Below, piece after piece: positions 10,501 to 22,981 of a DNA stretch of 64,000 bases. The notes beneath the pieces are model-generated. The model did not search any database. It saw nothing but the letters and a program-made list of their open reading frames with translations, and was not told the origin of the DNA. Every line of letters begins with the position of its first letter. Position 1 is the first letter of the stretch. A program made the position numbers and the translations under genes. The stretch lies in assembly GCF_004684245.1 (NCBI RefSeq), contig NZ_CP038452.1:682001-746000 (forward strand), given 5' to 3'. Source of the stretch: Thermus caldilimi (GTDB lineage Bacteria > Deinococcota > Deinococci > Deinococcales > Thermaceae).

Positions 10501-12093
10501 CTAGAAACCCAGGACCTCGGCCCAGGGGGTAGGGGCCTTGGGGCTCACGTAGCCCGTATCCATCTGGGCCAGCTGGAGGCGGCCCGAGTACTCCTCGTTC
10601 ACCGCATGCCAGTAAGTGTACTCCTCTATGACCCAGATCCCGGATTCCCGAGCCCCGTTGCCGCTGGCCTTTACCCCGCCGAAGGGCAGGTGGGCCTCGG
10701 CACCCACGGTGGTGTTGTTGATGCTGGTCATCCCCGCCCGGATGCCCACCTTGAAGAGGTAGGCCCAGTGACGGTGGTTGGTGTAAATGGCGCTGGATAG
10801 GCCGTAGGGCGTGGCGTTGGCCACCTCTATGGCCTCCTCGATGCCGTCCACCTTAACCAGGTTGATGGTGGGGCCGAAGATCTCCTCGGTAAACTGGCGC
10901 ATGCCGGGCCTGGCCTCCCAGACCGTGGGCCAGCCGTAAAGACCAGCCTCGGGGTCGCTCTGGAAGCGGGGGTAGGGGTTTTCCCGGGTGATCCGCCCTT
11001 TGCCAAAAAGTAAGGTAGCCCCATCCTCCTGCCCCCAGGTGTAATGCTCCAGCCAGCGCTGGAACAGGCGCTCGTTGATAAAGGGGCCGTAGGTGACCTC
11101 GGGGTGGAGAAGAGGGTTTCCCACCACCGTGGCCTCGGTCCTTTCCAGGAAGCGTTTCTTGAACTCCTCGTAGATGGGGGCATCCACCAGGATGTTCCCC
11201 GCCGAGGTGCACCGCTGTCCCCCGGTGGCGAAGGCGCTCCACCAGGCCCCCTCCACCGCCAGGTCCAAGTCGGCGTCCCGCATGACCACCAGGGGGTTCT
11301 TTCCCCCGAGCTCCAGGGTGGGCCGGATCAGGTTCCGTCCCGCCACCTCCCCGATCCAGCGCCCCACCTTGGTGCTCCCGGTGAAGGCGAACTTGTTGAG
11401 GAGGCCCTCGTCCATGAGCTCCACCAACCACTGGCCCGTGGAGTCCTTCCCCCCGCCAAAGACCACGTTGATGACCCCAGGAGGCAGGCCTGCCCCCTCA
11501 AAGAGCTTCACGAAGATGTAGGAAAGGGTGGGGGAGTCGTCGGAGGGCTTCCAGACCACCGTGTTCCCGGCCAGCACCGCCGGGATCAGCTTCCAGCTGG
11601 GGACGGCGATGGGGAAGTTCCCGGCGGTGATCATCCCCACCACGCCTAAAGGCCTGCGGAAGGTGAAGAGCTCCTTGTTCCGCATCTCGCTGGGCACGGT
11701 TTGGCCGTAGAGTCTGCGCCCTTCTGAGGCGAAGAAAATGGCGGTGTCGATGGCCTCCTGGACGTCCCCGCCCGCCTCCTTGAAGGTCTTCCCCACCTCC
11801 CTGACCATGAGCCGGGTCAGGGTGGGCTTCTCCCGTTCAAGGATCTTGGCCAAGTTGAAAAGCACCTGCCCCCGCACGGGCGCCGGGGTCTGGCTCCACT
11901 CTTTGAAGGCCTCCTGCGCCTTTTGGGCAGCCTTCCTCAGGGTTTCCTTGGTGCCCTCGGGGAAACGGGCCACCAGGTCCTCACGGTCCGAGGGATTCCG
12001 CCTTTCTAGAACCGCCCCCTCGTAAACCTCCTCTCCGCCGATGAGGTGGCCGAACTCTAGGACGTTGCCATACTTGCTGGCGAAAGCCTTCAT
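10501..12093 (-). CDS. NAD(P)-dependent aldehyde dehydrogenase
   Basis: 530 residues. The catalytic Cys295 lies in GGQRCTSAG, the general base Glu261 in ELGGKN, and Asn159 in the TAGNFP segment, all at the positions known for the Thermus thermophilus enzyme of the same length. The C-terminus runs about 35 residues past the usual end of the fold (from EYTYWHAVNEEY on), the C-terminal arm described for that enzyme. It oxidises aldehydes to acids; the sequence does not fix the substrate. The ATG at 12093 is preferred over a TTG 15 bp upstream because GGAGG sits 5 nt before it. TAAAAT lies just upstream as a -10 candidate. Confidence 0.92.
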   Translation of the reverse strand: MKAFASKYGNVLEFGHLIGGEEVYEGAVLERRNPSDREDLVARFPEGTKETLRKAAQKAQEAFKEWSQTPAPVRGQVLFNLAKILEREKPTLTRLMVREVGKTFKEAGGDVQEAIDTAIFFASEGRRLYGQTVPSEMRNKELFTFRRPLGVVGMITAGNFPIAVPSWKLIPAVLAGNTVVWKPSDDSPTLSYIFVKLFEGAGLPPGVINVVFGGGKDSTGQWLVELMDEGLLNKFAFTGSTKVGRWIGEVAGRNLIRPTLELGGKNPLVVMRDADLDLAVEGAWWSAFATGGQRCTSAGNILVDAPIYEEFKKRFLERTEATVVGNPLLHPEVTYGPFINERLFQRWLEHYTWGQEDGATLLFGKGRITRENPYPRFQSDPEAGLYGWPTVWEARPGMRQFTEEIFGPTINLVKVDGIEEAIEVANATPYGLSSAIYTNHRHWAYLFKVGIRAGMTSINNTTVGAEAHLPFGGVKASGNGARESGIWVIEEYTYWHAVNEEYSGRLQLAQMDTGYVSPKAPTPWAEVLGF

Positions 12094-12133
12094 GGTAACC
12101 TCCGCCAAGGATTTTACCTGTTAGGCTCAAGGC

Positions 12134-13450
<1,317 letters not shown>

Positions 13451-13966
13451 CTAAGCCTCCACCAGGGTGAGGGCGTTTTCCCCGTAAACCCGCCGCTCCC
13501 CGAAGGGTAGGTGCAGGTCCTTAGGGTGTTGCAGGATGTAAAGCCCTCCCTTCTCCACCAGGCCGCTTTCCAGGAGAGCCTGGAAGGCCTGAACCAGGTC
13601 CAGGGGATAGGGTGGGGCCATGAAGGCCACCGTGTAGCGTTCGCCCCGGGCCTTGGCCTCCGGCAGGAAGACCTCTACGGGAAGGGGAACGATCCGGGCC
13701 CGGAGCCCCGTGCGGCGGAGGTTTTCCTTAAGAAGGGCCACCGCTTCCTGGTCCTTCTCCACCAGGATGGCCTCAAAGCCCTCGCTGGCCGCCTCGAGGC
13801 CCACCGCCCCGCTCCCCGCATAGAGGTCCAAAAACCGCCCCCGCTTGGGGTAGCGCAGGCGCAGGTAGTCAAAAAGAGCCTTCCGCAAGCGCACGGGGGA
13901 GGGTCTAGCCGAAGCCGGCACCTTCAAGGGCACCCCCTTGGCCTTGCCGCCCAGGATCCTCACCAC
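13451..13966 (-). CDS. rsmD: 16S rRNA guanine-N2 methyltransferase (m2G966)
   Basis: 171 residues from the GTG at 13966 (MVRILGGKAKG). The SAM site is LDLYAGSGAVGLEA near residue 50-63. The catalytic motif IV reads APPY where DPPY or NPPY is usual, a change worth noting but still compatible with the fold. It methylates G966 of 16S rRNA late in 30S assembly. It starts 10 bp after the Na/Pi transporter stop and abuts coaD. Upstream in-frame codons would run into the transporter gene. Confidence 0.9.
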   Translation of the reverse strand: MVRILGGKAKGVPLKVPASARPSPVRLRKALFDYLRLRYPKRGRFLDLYAGSGAVGLEAASEGFEAILVEKDQEAVALLKENLRRTGLRARIVPLPVEVFLPEAKARGERYTVAFMAPPYPLDLVQAFQALLESGLVEKGGLYILQHPKDLHLPFGERRVYGENALTLVEA

Positions 13967-13976
13967 GCTTTCTAGC

Positions 13977-15467
13977 TTAAAGCTCCAGGACCAGGCGGCA
14001 AAGCCTGTCCACCCCACCGGAAACCTCTTCCAGGGTGATGAGGAGGTCCAGGTGGGCCAAGGTGGTGGCCCGGCTTTCCGCCCGACCGCTCTCCAAACGG
14101 CTCAGGTGGGCCCGGCGCAGGCGATCCAGAAAGGCCGCCACCTCCCCTTCCTCGGACAAAACCCCCTCCGCCAGGGCCTTGTCCCCCGTGGCCAAGGCGG
14201 CTGCCATGCGCTCCAAGCGTCCTAGCACCAACCTTCCCGCCTCTAAAAGGTCCTCTTTGCCTTCCGGGCTAAAGGTGAGGCCCTGGGCCCAAAGCTTCGC
14301 CGCCTGGCGCACCACCCGGCGCACCAGGTCCCCGAGGTGCTCAAGCTCACTGGCCGCCACGAAAAACCGCACCGCCCGCTCGTCCCGGGTGCGGGTGGAA
14401 AGCTCGGCGGTATAGAGGACCACCTCCCGGGTAAGCCGGTCCACCTTGTCCTCCAGCGCCTCGAGGTCCGCCTCGCCCCCTTCCTCCTGGGCCAGGATCC
14501 GCACCGCCCGCGCCAGCATGTTCCGCACGGCATCCGCTACCCGGCCAAGCTCCCGCTGCACCAGGGCGTAGGCCAGGCTAGGGGTTTCCAAAGCCTCGGG
14601 GGAAAGGTACTTGGGGCTTACGGTGCGGCGGGGAAAGAGACCTTCGGTAAGGCGCAAGTAACGCCCCTGGAGGGGAAGAAAGGCTATGGCGTAGGCCAGG
14701 TGGCTTAGAAGGTGGAGCCCCACCACCCCCAGCCCCCCAAGCGGCCCAAGCAGAAGCAAAAAGGGCAGGGAAAAGAGAAAGCGATGCCCCAAAAGGACCA
14801 CCCCTAAAGCCCATCCCTCCCGCCTGCCCCCCAAGGCCGCCAGAAAAAGGGCTCCCGAAACCCCCACTCCCGCCCCCAGGGTCAAGGCCATGCTCCCCCC
14901 CTGTCCCCAAAAGGGCCCAAGGGCCAGGGCCAAGGCCGCCACCCCGTTGGCGGTTCCCAAGAAAAAAGCCAGGACGATCCCCACCAGGTACAGGGCCCAT
15001 GGACCCGGATTAAGCAGGCTCAAAAGGGGCGCAAAAGCCTTGGCCCCCTGCCCCATCTCCAAAAAGCCCAGGAAAAGAAGGCCCAAGCCCAAAAGGACCA
15101 ACCCGCCACTTCGGCTTCCCCGGAAAAGGAAAAGGGGGAGGCCCAAGGCCAGCAGGACCTCGGCCACCTCCCTTTGCGCCAGGGCTACCACCCCCACCCA
15201 GCCGCTGGCCCCAGCGGTGGCGGCCAGGGAAAGGAGGGCGGCCTGCCCCAGGGAGAAGATTCCCCCTTCCCAAAGCCCCAAAGCTAGGAGGGAAAGGCCA
15301 GTGCCGCTACCCGAAAGAAGCCCCAGGAGAAGACCGGAAAATAGAAGGCTCCCCGGCCTGGAAAAGGCCCGGGCCAGCAGGTATCTCTTTCCCTTGACCG
15401 AGGAAAGCCCCTCCCCGATCAGGTACAAACCCAAAAGCAAAAGGGCAAGGCCCGCCAGAAAGGCCAC
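13977..15467 (-). CDS. Na+/Pi-cotransporter-like membrane protein with PhoU-like tail
   Basis: 496 residues: a hydrophobic N-terminal 300 residues built as two repeats, then a helical charged region (about 320-496) like PhoU. This is the NptA/Na-Pi cotransporter architecture. The two repeat motifs that are normally QSSSA are replaced by SGSGTG and GTANGV, so transport may differ from Na+/phosphate. The GTG start at 15467 follows the -10 box TATACT (15475-15480, - strand) by 7 nt, implying a leaderless mRNA whose -35 region lies in the tRNA-Pro terminator hairpin. rsmD and coaD follow on the same transcript. Confidence 0.75.
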   Translation of the reverse strand: MAFLAGLALLLLGLYLIGEGLSSVKGKRYLLARAFSRPGSLLFSGLLLGLLSGSGTGLSLLALGLWEGGIFSLGQAALLSLAATAGASGWVGVVALAQREVAEVLLALGLPLFLFRGSRSGGLVLLGLGLLFLGFLEMGQGAKAFAPLLSLLNPGPWALYLVGIVLAFFLGTANGVAALALALGPFWGQGGSMALTLGAGVGVSGALFLAALGGRREGWALGVVLLGHRFLFSLPFLLLLGPLGGLGVVGLHLLSHLAYAIAFLPLQGRYLRLTEGLFPRRTVSPKYLSPEALETPSLAYALVQRELGRVADAVRNMLARAVRILAQEEGGEADLEALEDKVDRLTREVVLYTAELSTRTRDERAVRFFVAASELEHLGDLVRRVVRQAAKLWAQGLTFSPEGKEDLLEAGRLVLGRLERMAAALATGDKALAEGVLSEEGEVAAFLDRLRRAHLSRLESGRAESRATTLAHLDLLITLEEVSGGVDRLCRLVLEL

Positions 15468-15481
15468 GGGAGGAGTATACG

Positions 15482-15503
15482 AAAAGCCGGCCCAAGGGCC
15501 GGC
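15482..15503 (-). terminator. tRNA-Pro terminator
   Basis: GCCGGCCC-AA-GGGCCGGC (15486-15503) is a perfect 8-bp stem followed on the - strand by TTTTC. It separates tRNA-Pro from the Na/Pi transporter promoter. Confidence 0.8.
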
Positions 15504-15507
15504 TTTC

Positions 15508-15584
15508 TGGTCGGGGAGACTGGATTTGAACCAGCGACCCCCTCGTCCCGAACGAGGTGCGCTACCGGGCTGCGCTACTCCCCG
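15508..15584 (-). tRNA. tRNA-Pro (anticodon CGG)
   Basis: 77 nt including an encoded CCA. The acceptor stem CGGGGAG pairs with CTCCCCG, the anticodon arm is CCTCG-TTCGGGA-CGAGG with anticodon CGG, and the T arm contains GGTTCAAATCC. The discriminator base is A. It has its own consensus promoter upstream and hairpin terminator downstream, so it is a single-gene transcript. Confidence 0.95.
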
Positions 15585-15595
15585 TAGCGGAGTTC

Positions 15596-15624
15596 AGTAT
15601 AGGGGAGGAGGGCCAAAAGGTCAA
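15596..15624 (-). promoter_or_regulatory. tRNA-Pro promoter
   Basis: On the - strand TTGACC (15619-15624), a 17-bp spacer and TATACT (15596-15601) lie 11 nt before the tRNA 5' end. Near-consensus for a housekeeping sigma factor. Confidence 0.8.
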
Positions 15625-15630
15625 AGGGTG

Positions 15631-15659
15631 TTGACGGCCAAGCCCCAAGCCCCTACACT
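15631..15659 (+). promoter_or_regulatory. Promoter of the SAM-riboswitch / metYX transcript
   Basis: TTGACG (15631-15636), a 17-bp spacer and TACACT (15654-15659). Transcription would begin near 15667, just before the hairpin 15668-15683 (CCGCGC/GCGCGG) and the riboswitch. It is back-to-back with the tRNA-Pro promoter, only 6 bp apart at the -35 boxes. Confidence 0.75.
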
Positions 15660-15700
15660 GACCCTTAACCGCGCCGGGGCGCGGCGAAAACCAGCCCGTT

Positions 15701-15838
15701 CTCTTATCCAGAGCGGTGGAGGGTACGGCCCTGTGAAACCGCGGCAACCTCCCATCCCTTCCGTTTCATGGCCGGATGCGGGTGGGGCTGGTGCCAAGGC
15801 CGGCCCGGGTGGGGGAAACGCCCGGGGACGATAAGAGA
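15701..15838 (+). ncRNA. SAM-I riboswitch (S-box)
   Basis: The conserved S-box core is present: CTTATCCAGAGCGGTGGAGG (15703 on), then GGCCCTGTGAAACC, GCGGCAACC, the later GGTGCCAA, and the closing GATAAGAG that pairs with CTCTTATC as P1. The element binds S-adenosylmethionine and lies directly upstream of metY-metX. The stretch between promoter and metY (15585-15958) is fully accounted for by promoter, aptamer and terminator. Confidence 0.95.
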
Positions 15839-15847
15839 GGGGGGTAA

Positions 15848-18363
<2,516 letters not shown>

Positions 18364-18372
18364 AGGGCCCGG

Positions 18373-19670
18373 CTACTTCCCCACGCAGAAATTCTGGAAA
18401 ACCCGGGCCACCACCTCCTCGGAAACCTCCTTCCTGCCCCTCAAGGAAGCCAGGGCTTTGAGGGCCTCCTCCAGGGCCAATCCCATGAGATCCTCCGGGA
18501 GGTTTTGCGCCTCTGAAAGCCTCTCCTTGGCCATATAAAGGGCCTCGATCTGCCGCTCGCTCAAGAGGTACTCCCCTCCCCCCCTACCCAAAAGCACCTC
18601 CCGGATGGCCTCCTTAAGCTGGCCCAATCCCTCCCCCGTCACGCTGGACACCGGGATGAACTCCGCATCCTCCCAAAGGAGGGGGAGGTCCGCCTTGGTG
18701 GCCACCTTCAAGGTCCTTGGGGGTAAGGGAGGAAAGGGAGGCCTGGGAGCCGAGCGGTCAGCCACGTAGAGCACAAGATCAGCTTCCTCAGCGATTCTCA
18801 GAGCCCTTTCCACCCCTGCCCGCTCCAGGGGGTCCAAGGTATCCCGAACCCCCGCGGTGTCCACCGCCACCAGGGGGATGCCGAAGAGCTCCAAAGGCGC
18901 TTCCAGGTAGTCCCGGGTGGTGCCGGGGATAGGGGAAACCAAGGCCCGCTCGTACCCTAAAAGTGCGTTTAGAAGCGAGCTCTTGCCCGCGTTAGGAGCT
19001 CCGATCAAGGCCAGACGGGCCCCCCGTTGCGCCAGGCGGGAGGACCTTGCCTGGGCAAGGAGGGCCTCCACCTCCCCAAGGACTTCCCCAATCACCCGCC
19101 TGGCCTCCAAGGGTTCCACCCCCTCCTCGGGATAGTCCAGAAGAGCCTGGATGTGGGCGAGCAGGGAAAGAAGCCTATCCTCCAAGGCGGCGATTTTGCG
19201 GGAAAAGCTCCCCTCGAGGCTCCTTAAGGCCTGGCGGCGGGCAAGGTCCCCTTCCGCTTCCACCAGGGCCAAAACCGCTTCGGCCTGGGCCAGGTCCAGC
19301 TTCCCGTTCATGTAGGCCCGGAAGGTGAACTCCCCAGGACCGGCCAGACGGGCTCCCGCCTTCATCAGGGCCTCCAGGACCCTCCGCAGCACCGCCGGGG
19401 AGCCGTGGGTCTGGAACTCGCAGACATCCTCCCCGGTGTAGGAACGCGGGGCGCGGAAGACGAGGAGGAGGGCCTGGTCCAGCACCTCCCCCGTATCCGG
19501 GTCCACCACCTCCCCCAGGGTAAAGCGCCCTCCTTTGAGCTTCCTGGGGTCCTTCCCCCGCCACACCCGGCTGGCCACCTCCAAGGCCCCCTCCCCGGAA
19601 AGCCGCACCACCCCGATGGCCCCTTTGCCCGGGGGGTGGCGATGGCGCAGATGGGGTCTTTCAGGTTCAT
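18373..19670 (-). pseudogene. mnmE: tRNA-modifying GTPase MnmE, interrupted by one missing base
   Basis: The ATG at 19670 gives MNLKDPICAIATP, then the frame breaks at the G6/C6 run 19631-19636. Adding one C restores PGKGAIGVVRLSGEG and a complete 432-residue protein. The remainder is intact: formyl-THF-binding domain, helical domain, G domain with GAPNAGKSS, DTAGVRD and TKAD, and the C-terminal FCVGK with the catalytic Cys. MnmE with MnmG adds the aminomethyl group to wobble U34. Since the rest is fully conserved, a sequencing undercall is more likely than a dead gene. If real, a 412-residue product from an internal start (19611) would lack the first strand of the folate domain. Confidence 0.85.
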
Positions 19671-19673
19671 GCG

Positions 19674-20948
19674 TCAGAGGGCTTTTTCCAAGGCCTCGAG
19701 GGTCAGGGCCACCTCCGCCTCCCCGTGGGCGATGGAGAGGAAGGCCGCCTCGAAGTTGGAGGGCGGCCAGTACACCCCCCGGTCCAAGAGGCCGTGGAAG
19801 AAGCGCCGGAAAAGCTCCGTGTCCGTGCGCTTAGCCTCGGTAAAGGTGCGCACCGGCCCCTCGGTAAAGAAGACGGTGAACATGGAGCCCACCCGGTTCA
19901 CCGCGTGGGGGATGCCCTTGCGGGAGAGGATATCCTTGAGCCCTGCTTCCAGCTTCGCCCCCACCTCCTCGAGGCGGGCGTAGTACCCGGGGTTTTTCTC
20001 CAGAATCTCCAGGGTGGCCAGGCCCGCGGCCATGGCCAAAGGGTTCCCCGAAAGCGTGCCCGCCTGGTACACGGGGCCTAAGGGGGCCACCTTTTCCATG
20101 ATCTCCCGCCTCCCCCCGTAGGCGGCGGCGGGAAGGCCGCCCCCCAGGATTTTGCCCAGGGTGACCAGGTCGGGCTTGAGGCCAAGCCGCTCCGTGGCCC
20201 CACCATAGGCCAGGCGGAAGCCCGTCATCACCTCGTCGGCAACGAGGAGAACGCCGTAGTCCTTGGCCTCGTGCAGGGCCTTCAGGAACTCCTCGGTGGG
20301 CACGAGGACCCCAGCGTTCCCCACCACCGGCTCGAAGATGATGGCGGCGATCTCCTCCCCCCGCGCCCGGAGGAGGGCGCGCAGGGCCTCGGGGTCGTTG
20401 TACTCCAGGACCAGGGTGAGCTGCGCGTACTCTTCCGGGACCCCGGCGCTAGAGGGCACCCCCAGGGTGAGGGCTCCGCTTCCCGCCTCCACCAAAAGCC
20501 CATCCGCATGCCCGTGGTAGTTGCCCCGGAACTTGACGATATACTTCCTCCCCGTATACCCCCGGGCCAGGCGCAGGGCGCTCATGGTGGCCTCGGTCCC
20601 CGAGTTCACGAAACGTACCAGCTCCACCTCCGGGTAGGCCCGTTTCACCGCCTGGGCCAGCTCGGCCTCGAGGGGATGGGGAGCCCCGAAGGTCAGACCC
20701 TGCTCCGCCACCTCCTTAACCCTCCTGACCACCTCCGGGTGGGCGTGGCCCAGGATCAAGGGCCCCCAGCTCAGCACGTAGTCCACGTACCGGTTCCCAT
20801 CGACGTCCCACACGTAGGCTCCCTCCCCCCGCACCAGGAAGGGAGGGATACCCCCCACCGCCTTGAAGGCCCGCACCGGACTGCTGACTCCCCCCGGGAT
20901 GTGCCGTTGCGCCTCGGCGAAGAGCCTCTCAGAAGTAGGCCGCTCCAT
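19674..20948 (-). CDS. hemL: Glutamate-1-semialdehyde 2,1-aminomutase
   Basis: 424 residues, class III PLP aminotransferase fold. It opens with ERLFAEAQRHIPGGVSSPVR, and the PLP Lys lies in TLGKILGGG around residue 264. NSGTEATMSALRLARG and YHGHADGLL are standard HemL segments. It converts glutamate-1-semialdehyde to 5-aminolevulinate, the start of heme, siroheme and cobalamin tetrapyrroles; this is relevant because metH here needs cobalamin. mnmE starts 3 bp after its stop and the E1 beta gene ends 3 bp before its start. Confidence 0.96.
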   Translation of the reverse strand: MERPTSERLFAEAQRHIPGGVSSPVRAFKAVGGIPPFLVRGEGAYVWDVDGNRYVDYVLSWGPLILGHAHPEVVRRVKEVAEQGLTFGAPHPLEAELAQAVKRAYPEVELVRFVNSGTEATMSALRLARGYTGRKYIVKFRGNYHGHADGLLVEAGSGALTLGVPSSAGVPEEYAQLTLVLEYNDPEALRALLRARGEEIAAIIFEPVVGNAGVLVPTEEFLKALHEAKDYGVLLVADEVMTGFRLAYGGATERLGLKPDLVTLGKILGGGLPAAAYGGRREIMEKVAPLGPVYQAGTLSGNPLAMAAGLATLEILEKNPGYYARLEEVGAKLEAGLKDILSRKGIPHAVNRVGSMFTVFFTEGPVRTFTEAKRTDTELFRRFFHGLLDRGVYWPPSNFEAAFLSIAHGEAEVALTLEALEKAL

Positions 20949-20951
20949 ACC

Positions 20952-21947
20952 CTAGTAGGTTAGCACCCGCCTCAGGGCGGCGAGAACCCTCCTGGCGCTC
21001 GGGCGGTAGTGGTGTTCGATGGCGCTGAAAGGGGGGTAGGGGGCATCGTATCCCGCCACCCGCACCACGGGAGCCTGGAGGTAATCGATGGCTCCCTCAG
21101 CGATGCGGGCGGCGATCTCGGCCCCAAACCCTCCGGTGCGCATGGCCTCGTAGACCACCACCGCCCGGCCGGTTTCCCGAACGGCTTCCAGAAGCGTATC
21201 CTCGTCCAAAGGGACCAGGGTTTCCAGGTCCACCACCATGACCTCCACGCCTTCCCGAGCCGCCACCTCCGCCGCCTCCAGCATCACCTCCACCATGCCC
21301 CCGTAACCGATGAGGGTGGCCGCACCTCCTTCCCGCACCACCCGGGCCCTGCCCAAGGGGAGGGTGTAGTAGCCCTCCGGCACCTCGGCCCGGGCACCCC
21401 GGTAGAGCTTGATGGCCTCCAGGAAGAAGACCGGGTCCTCGTCCTCTATGGCGGCGAGAAGGAGGCCTTTGGCCCTTTCAGGGCTCGAGGGAATCACCAC
21501 CTTTACCCCAGGGGCATGGGCCAGAAGGGCCTCGGGGGAGTCCGCGTGCTGCTCAGGGGTGTGCACCCCACCCCCATAGGGGGCCCGCACCACCACGGGG
21601 AGGCCCACCCGACCCCGGGAGCGGTGGCGCCAGCGGCCCAGGTGGGAGAGGATCTGGTCCAGGGCGGGGTAGAGAAAACCCGCAAACTGGATCTCCGCCA
21701 CCGGGCGCATCCCCCCCATGGCGAGGCCAATGGCCAGGCCCAGGATGCCGCTTTCCGCCAAGGGGGTATCGAACACCCGGCCCTCGCCGTATTTGGCCTG
21801 GAGGCCCTCCGTGACCCGGAATACCCCCCCAAGCCGCCCCACGTCCTCCCCGAAGACCAAAACCCTTTCGTCCCGAGCCAAGGCCAGGTCCAGGGCCTCG
21901 TTGATGGCCTGGACCAGGTTCAGCACCCTGGCCTTTTCCGCTACCAT
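20952..21947 (-). CDS. 2-oxoacid dehydrogenase E1 component, beta subunit
   Basis: 331 residues of the transketolase-like E1 beta family ([45 protein letters not shown]). With the alpha subunit it forms the thiamine-diphosphate E1 that decarboxylates a 2-oxoacid and loads the acyl group on lipoyl-E2. It overlaps the alpha gene by 7 bp. No E2 (lipoyl acyltransferase) or E3 follows, and the sequence differs from the branched-chain E1 beta of Thermus that I know, so this seems a second E1 set with unknown substrate (pyruvate or a branched-chain or aromatic oxoacid). Confidence 0.85.
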   Translation of the reverse strand: MVAEKARVLNLVQAINEALDLALARDERVLVFGEDVGRLGGVFRVTEGLQAKYGEGRVFDTPLAESGILGLAIGLAMGGMRPVAEIQFAGFLYPALDQILSHLGRWRHRSRGRVGLPVVVRAPYGGGVHTPEQHADSPEALLAHAPGVKVVIPSSPERAKGLLLAAIEDEDPVFFLEAIKLYRGARAEVPEGYYTLPLGRARVVREGGAATLIGYGGMVEVMLEAAEVAAREGVEVMVVDLETLVPLDEDTLLEAVRETGRAVVVYEAMRTGGFGAEIAARIAEGAIDYLQAPVVRVAGYDAPYPPFSAIEHHYRPSARRVLAALRRVLTY

Positions 21948-22981
21948 AGCTCCTCCACGTGCTTCCCTTGCCTCAAGGCCTCCCAGGCCCGTTTCTGGTC
22001 AGGGCCCATTTCCTTGTACACATGCTCCACGATCATCTCAGGGCTGGGCTCGGGAGCCTGGTCGGCCAAGGCCAGCTCCCGGGCAAACTCCTCCTCCAGC
22101 TCCCTCAAAAGGGCCTCCTCCGCATCCCCACCCCAAAGCCCCGCCGCCTCCAGGGCCTTGCCGAGGCGCAGGATGGGATCCTTGGAGCGCCAGGCTTCCT
22201 CCTCCTCCCGGGTGCGGTAGCGGGAGGGGTCATCGGAGGTGGTGTGGGGAGCCAGGCGGTAGGTGAGGGCCTCGAGGAGGGTGGGCCCCTCCCCCTTCCG
22301 CACCCGTTCCACCGCCTTCCTGGCCTCCAGGTAAACGGCCACGGCGTCGTTGCCGTCCACCACCACCCCGGGAATCCCATATCCCTCCGCCCTCCTGGCG
22401 ACGAAGTCCACCCGCATCTGCCGGCTTCGGGGCACGCTGATGGCGTAACCGTTGTTCTGCACCAGGAAGAGGACCGGAGCGTTGAAGACCGCGGCAAAAT
22501 TAAGCCCCTCATGGAAATCCCCTTCGCTGGTCCCGCCATCCCCGATGGAGGTGGCCACCACCCAGTCCGCTCCCCGGTACCGGCCCGCCAGGGCCAGACC
22601 CACCGCCTGGGGAATCTGGGTGGCGATGGGGATGTAGGGATTCACCGCCCGTACCTCCTCGGGAAAGCGCCAGCCCCCGGGGTGGGCCCGCCAGTAAAGG
22701 ATCAGAACATGGATGGGAAGCCCCCGGGCCAGGAGCAGGGCGGACTCCCGGTAGCTGGGCACCACCCAGTCCCCCTCCCCCAAGGCCAGGGCCACCCCCA
22801 CCTGGGCCGCCTCCTGGCCCATAAAGGGGGCATAGACCCCAAGCCGCCCCTGGCGCTGGAGGGTCAAGGCCTTCTCGTCGAAAAACCGGGCCCGGCGCAT
22901 GGCCCGGTAGAGGGCAAGGGCTTCCCCCTCCTTAAGGGGAAGCTCTCCTCTATCCAGGTACTGGACCACCTTGGGTTTCAC
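21941..22981 (-). CDS. 2-oxoacid dehydrogenase E1 component, alpha subunit
   Basis: 346 residues. The thiamine-diphosphate motif [20 protein letters not shown] through NN (GDG-x-NN) is clear near residues 147-177, and the phosphorylation-loop equivalent [16 protein letters not shown] is present. It pairs with the downstream beta subunit. The GTG start overlaps the aminotransferase stop by 4 bp (GTGA), so a transaminase and an oxoacid E1 are translated together, which hints that the oxoacid formed by the transaminase may be the E1 substrate. That link is inference. Confidence 0.88.
   Translation of the reverse strand: MKPKVVQYLDRGELPLKEGEALALYRAMRRARFFDEKALTLQRQGRLGVYAPFMGQEAAQVGVALALGEGDWVVPSYRESALLLARGLPIHVLILYWRAHPGGWRFPEEVRAVNPYIPIATQIPQAVGLALAGRYRGADWVVATSIGDGGTSEGDFHEGLNFAAVFNAPVLFLVQNNGYAISVPRSRQMRVDFVARRAEGYGIPGVVVDGNDAVAVYLEARKAVERVRKGEGPTLLEALTYRLAPHTTSDDPSRYRTREEEEAWRSKDPILRLGKALEAAGLWGGDAEEALLRELEEEFARELALADQAPEPSPEMIVEHVYKEMGPDQKRAWEALRQGKHVEELW

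Noticed and set aside
12094..12133. TTG at 12108 as ALDH start
   Set aside because: It would lie 2 nt after the TAAAAT box, while the ATG at 12093 has GGAGG at the right distance and gives the known 530-residue length.
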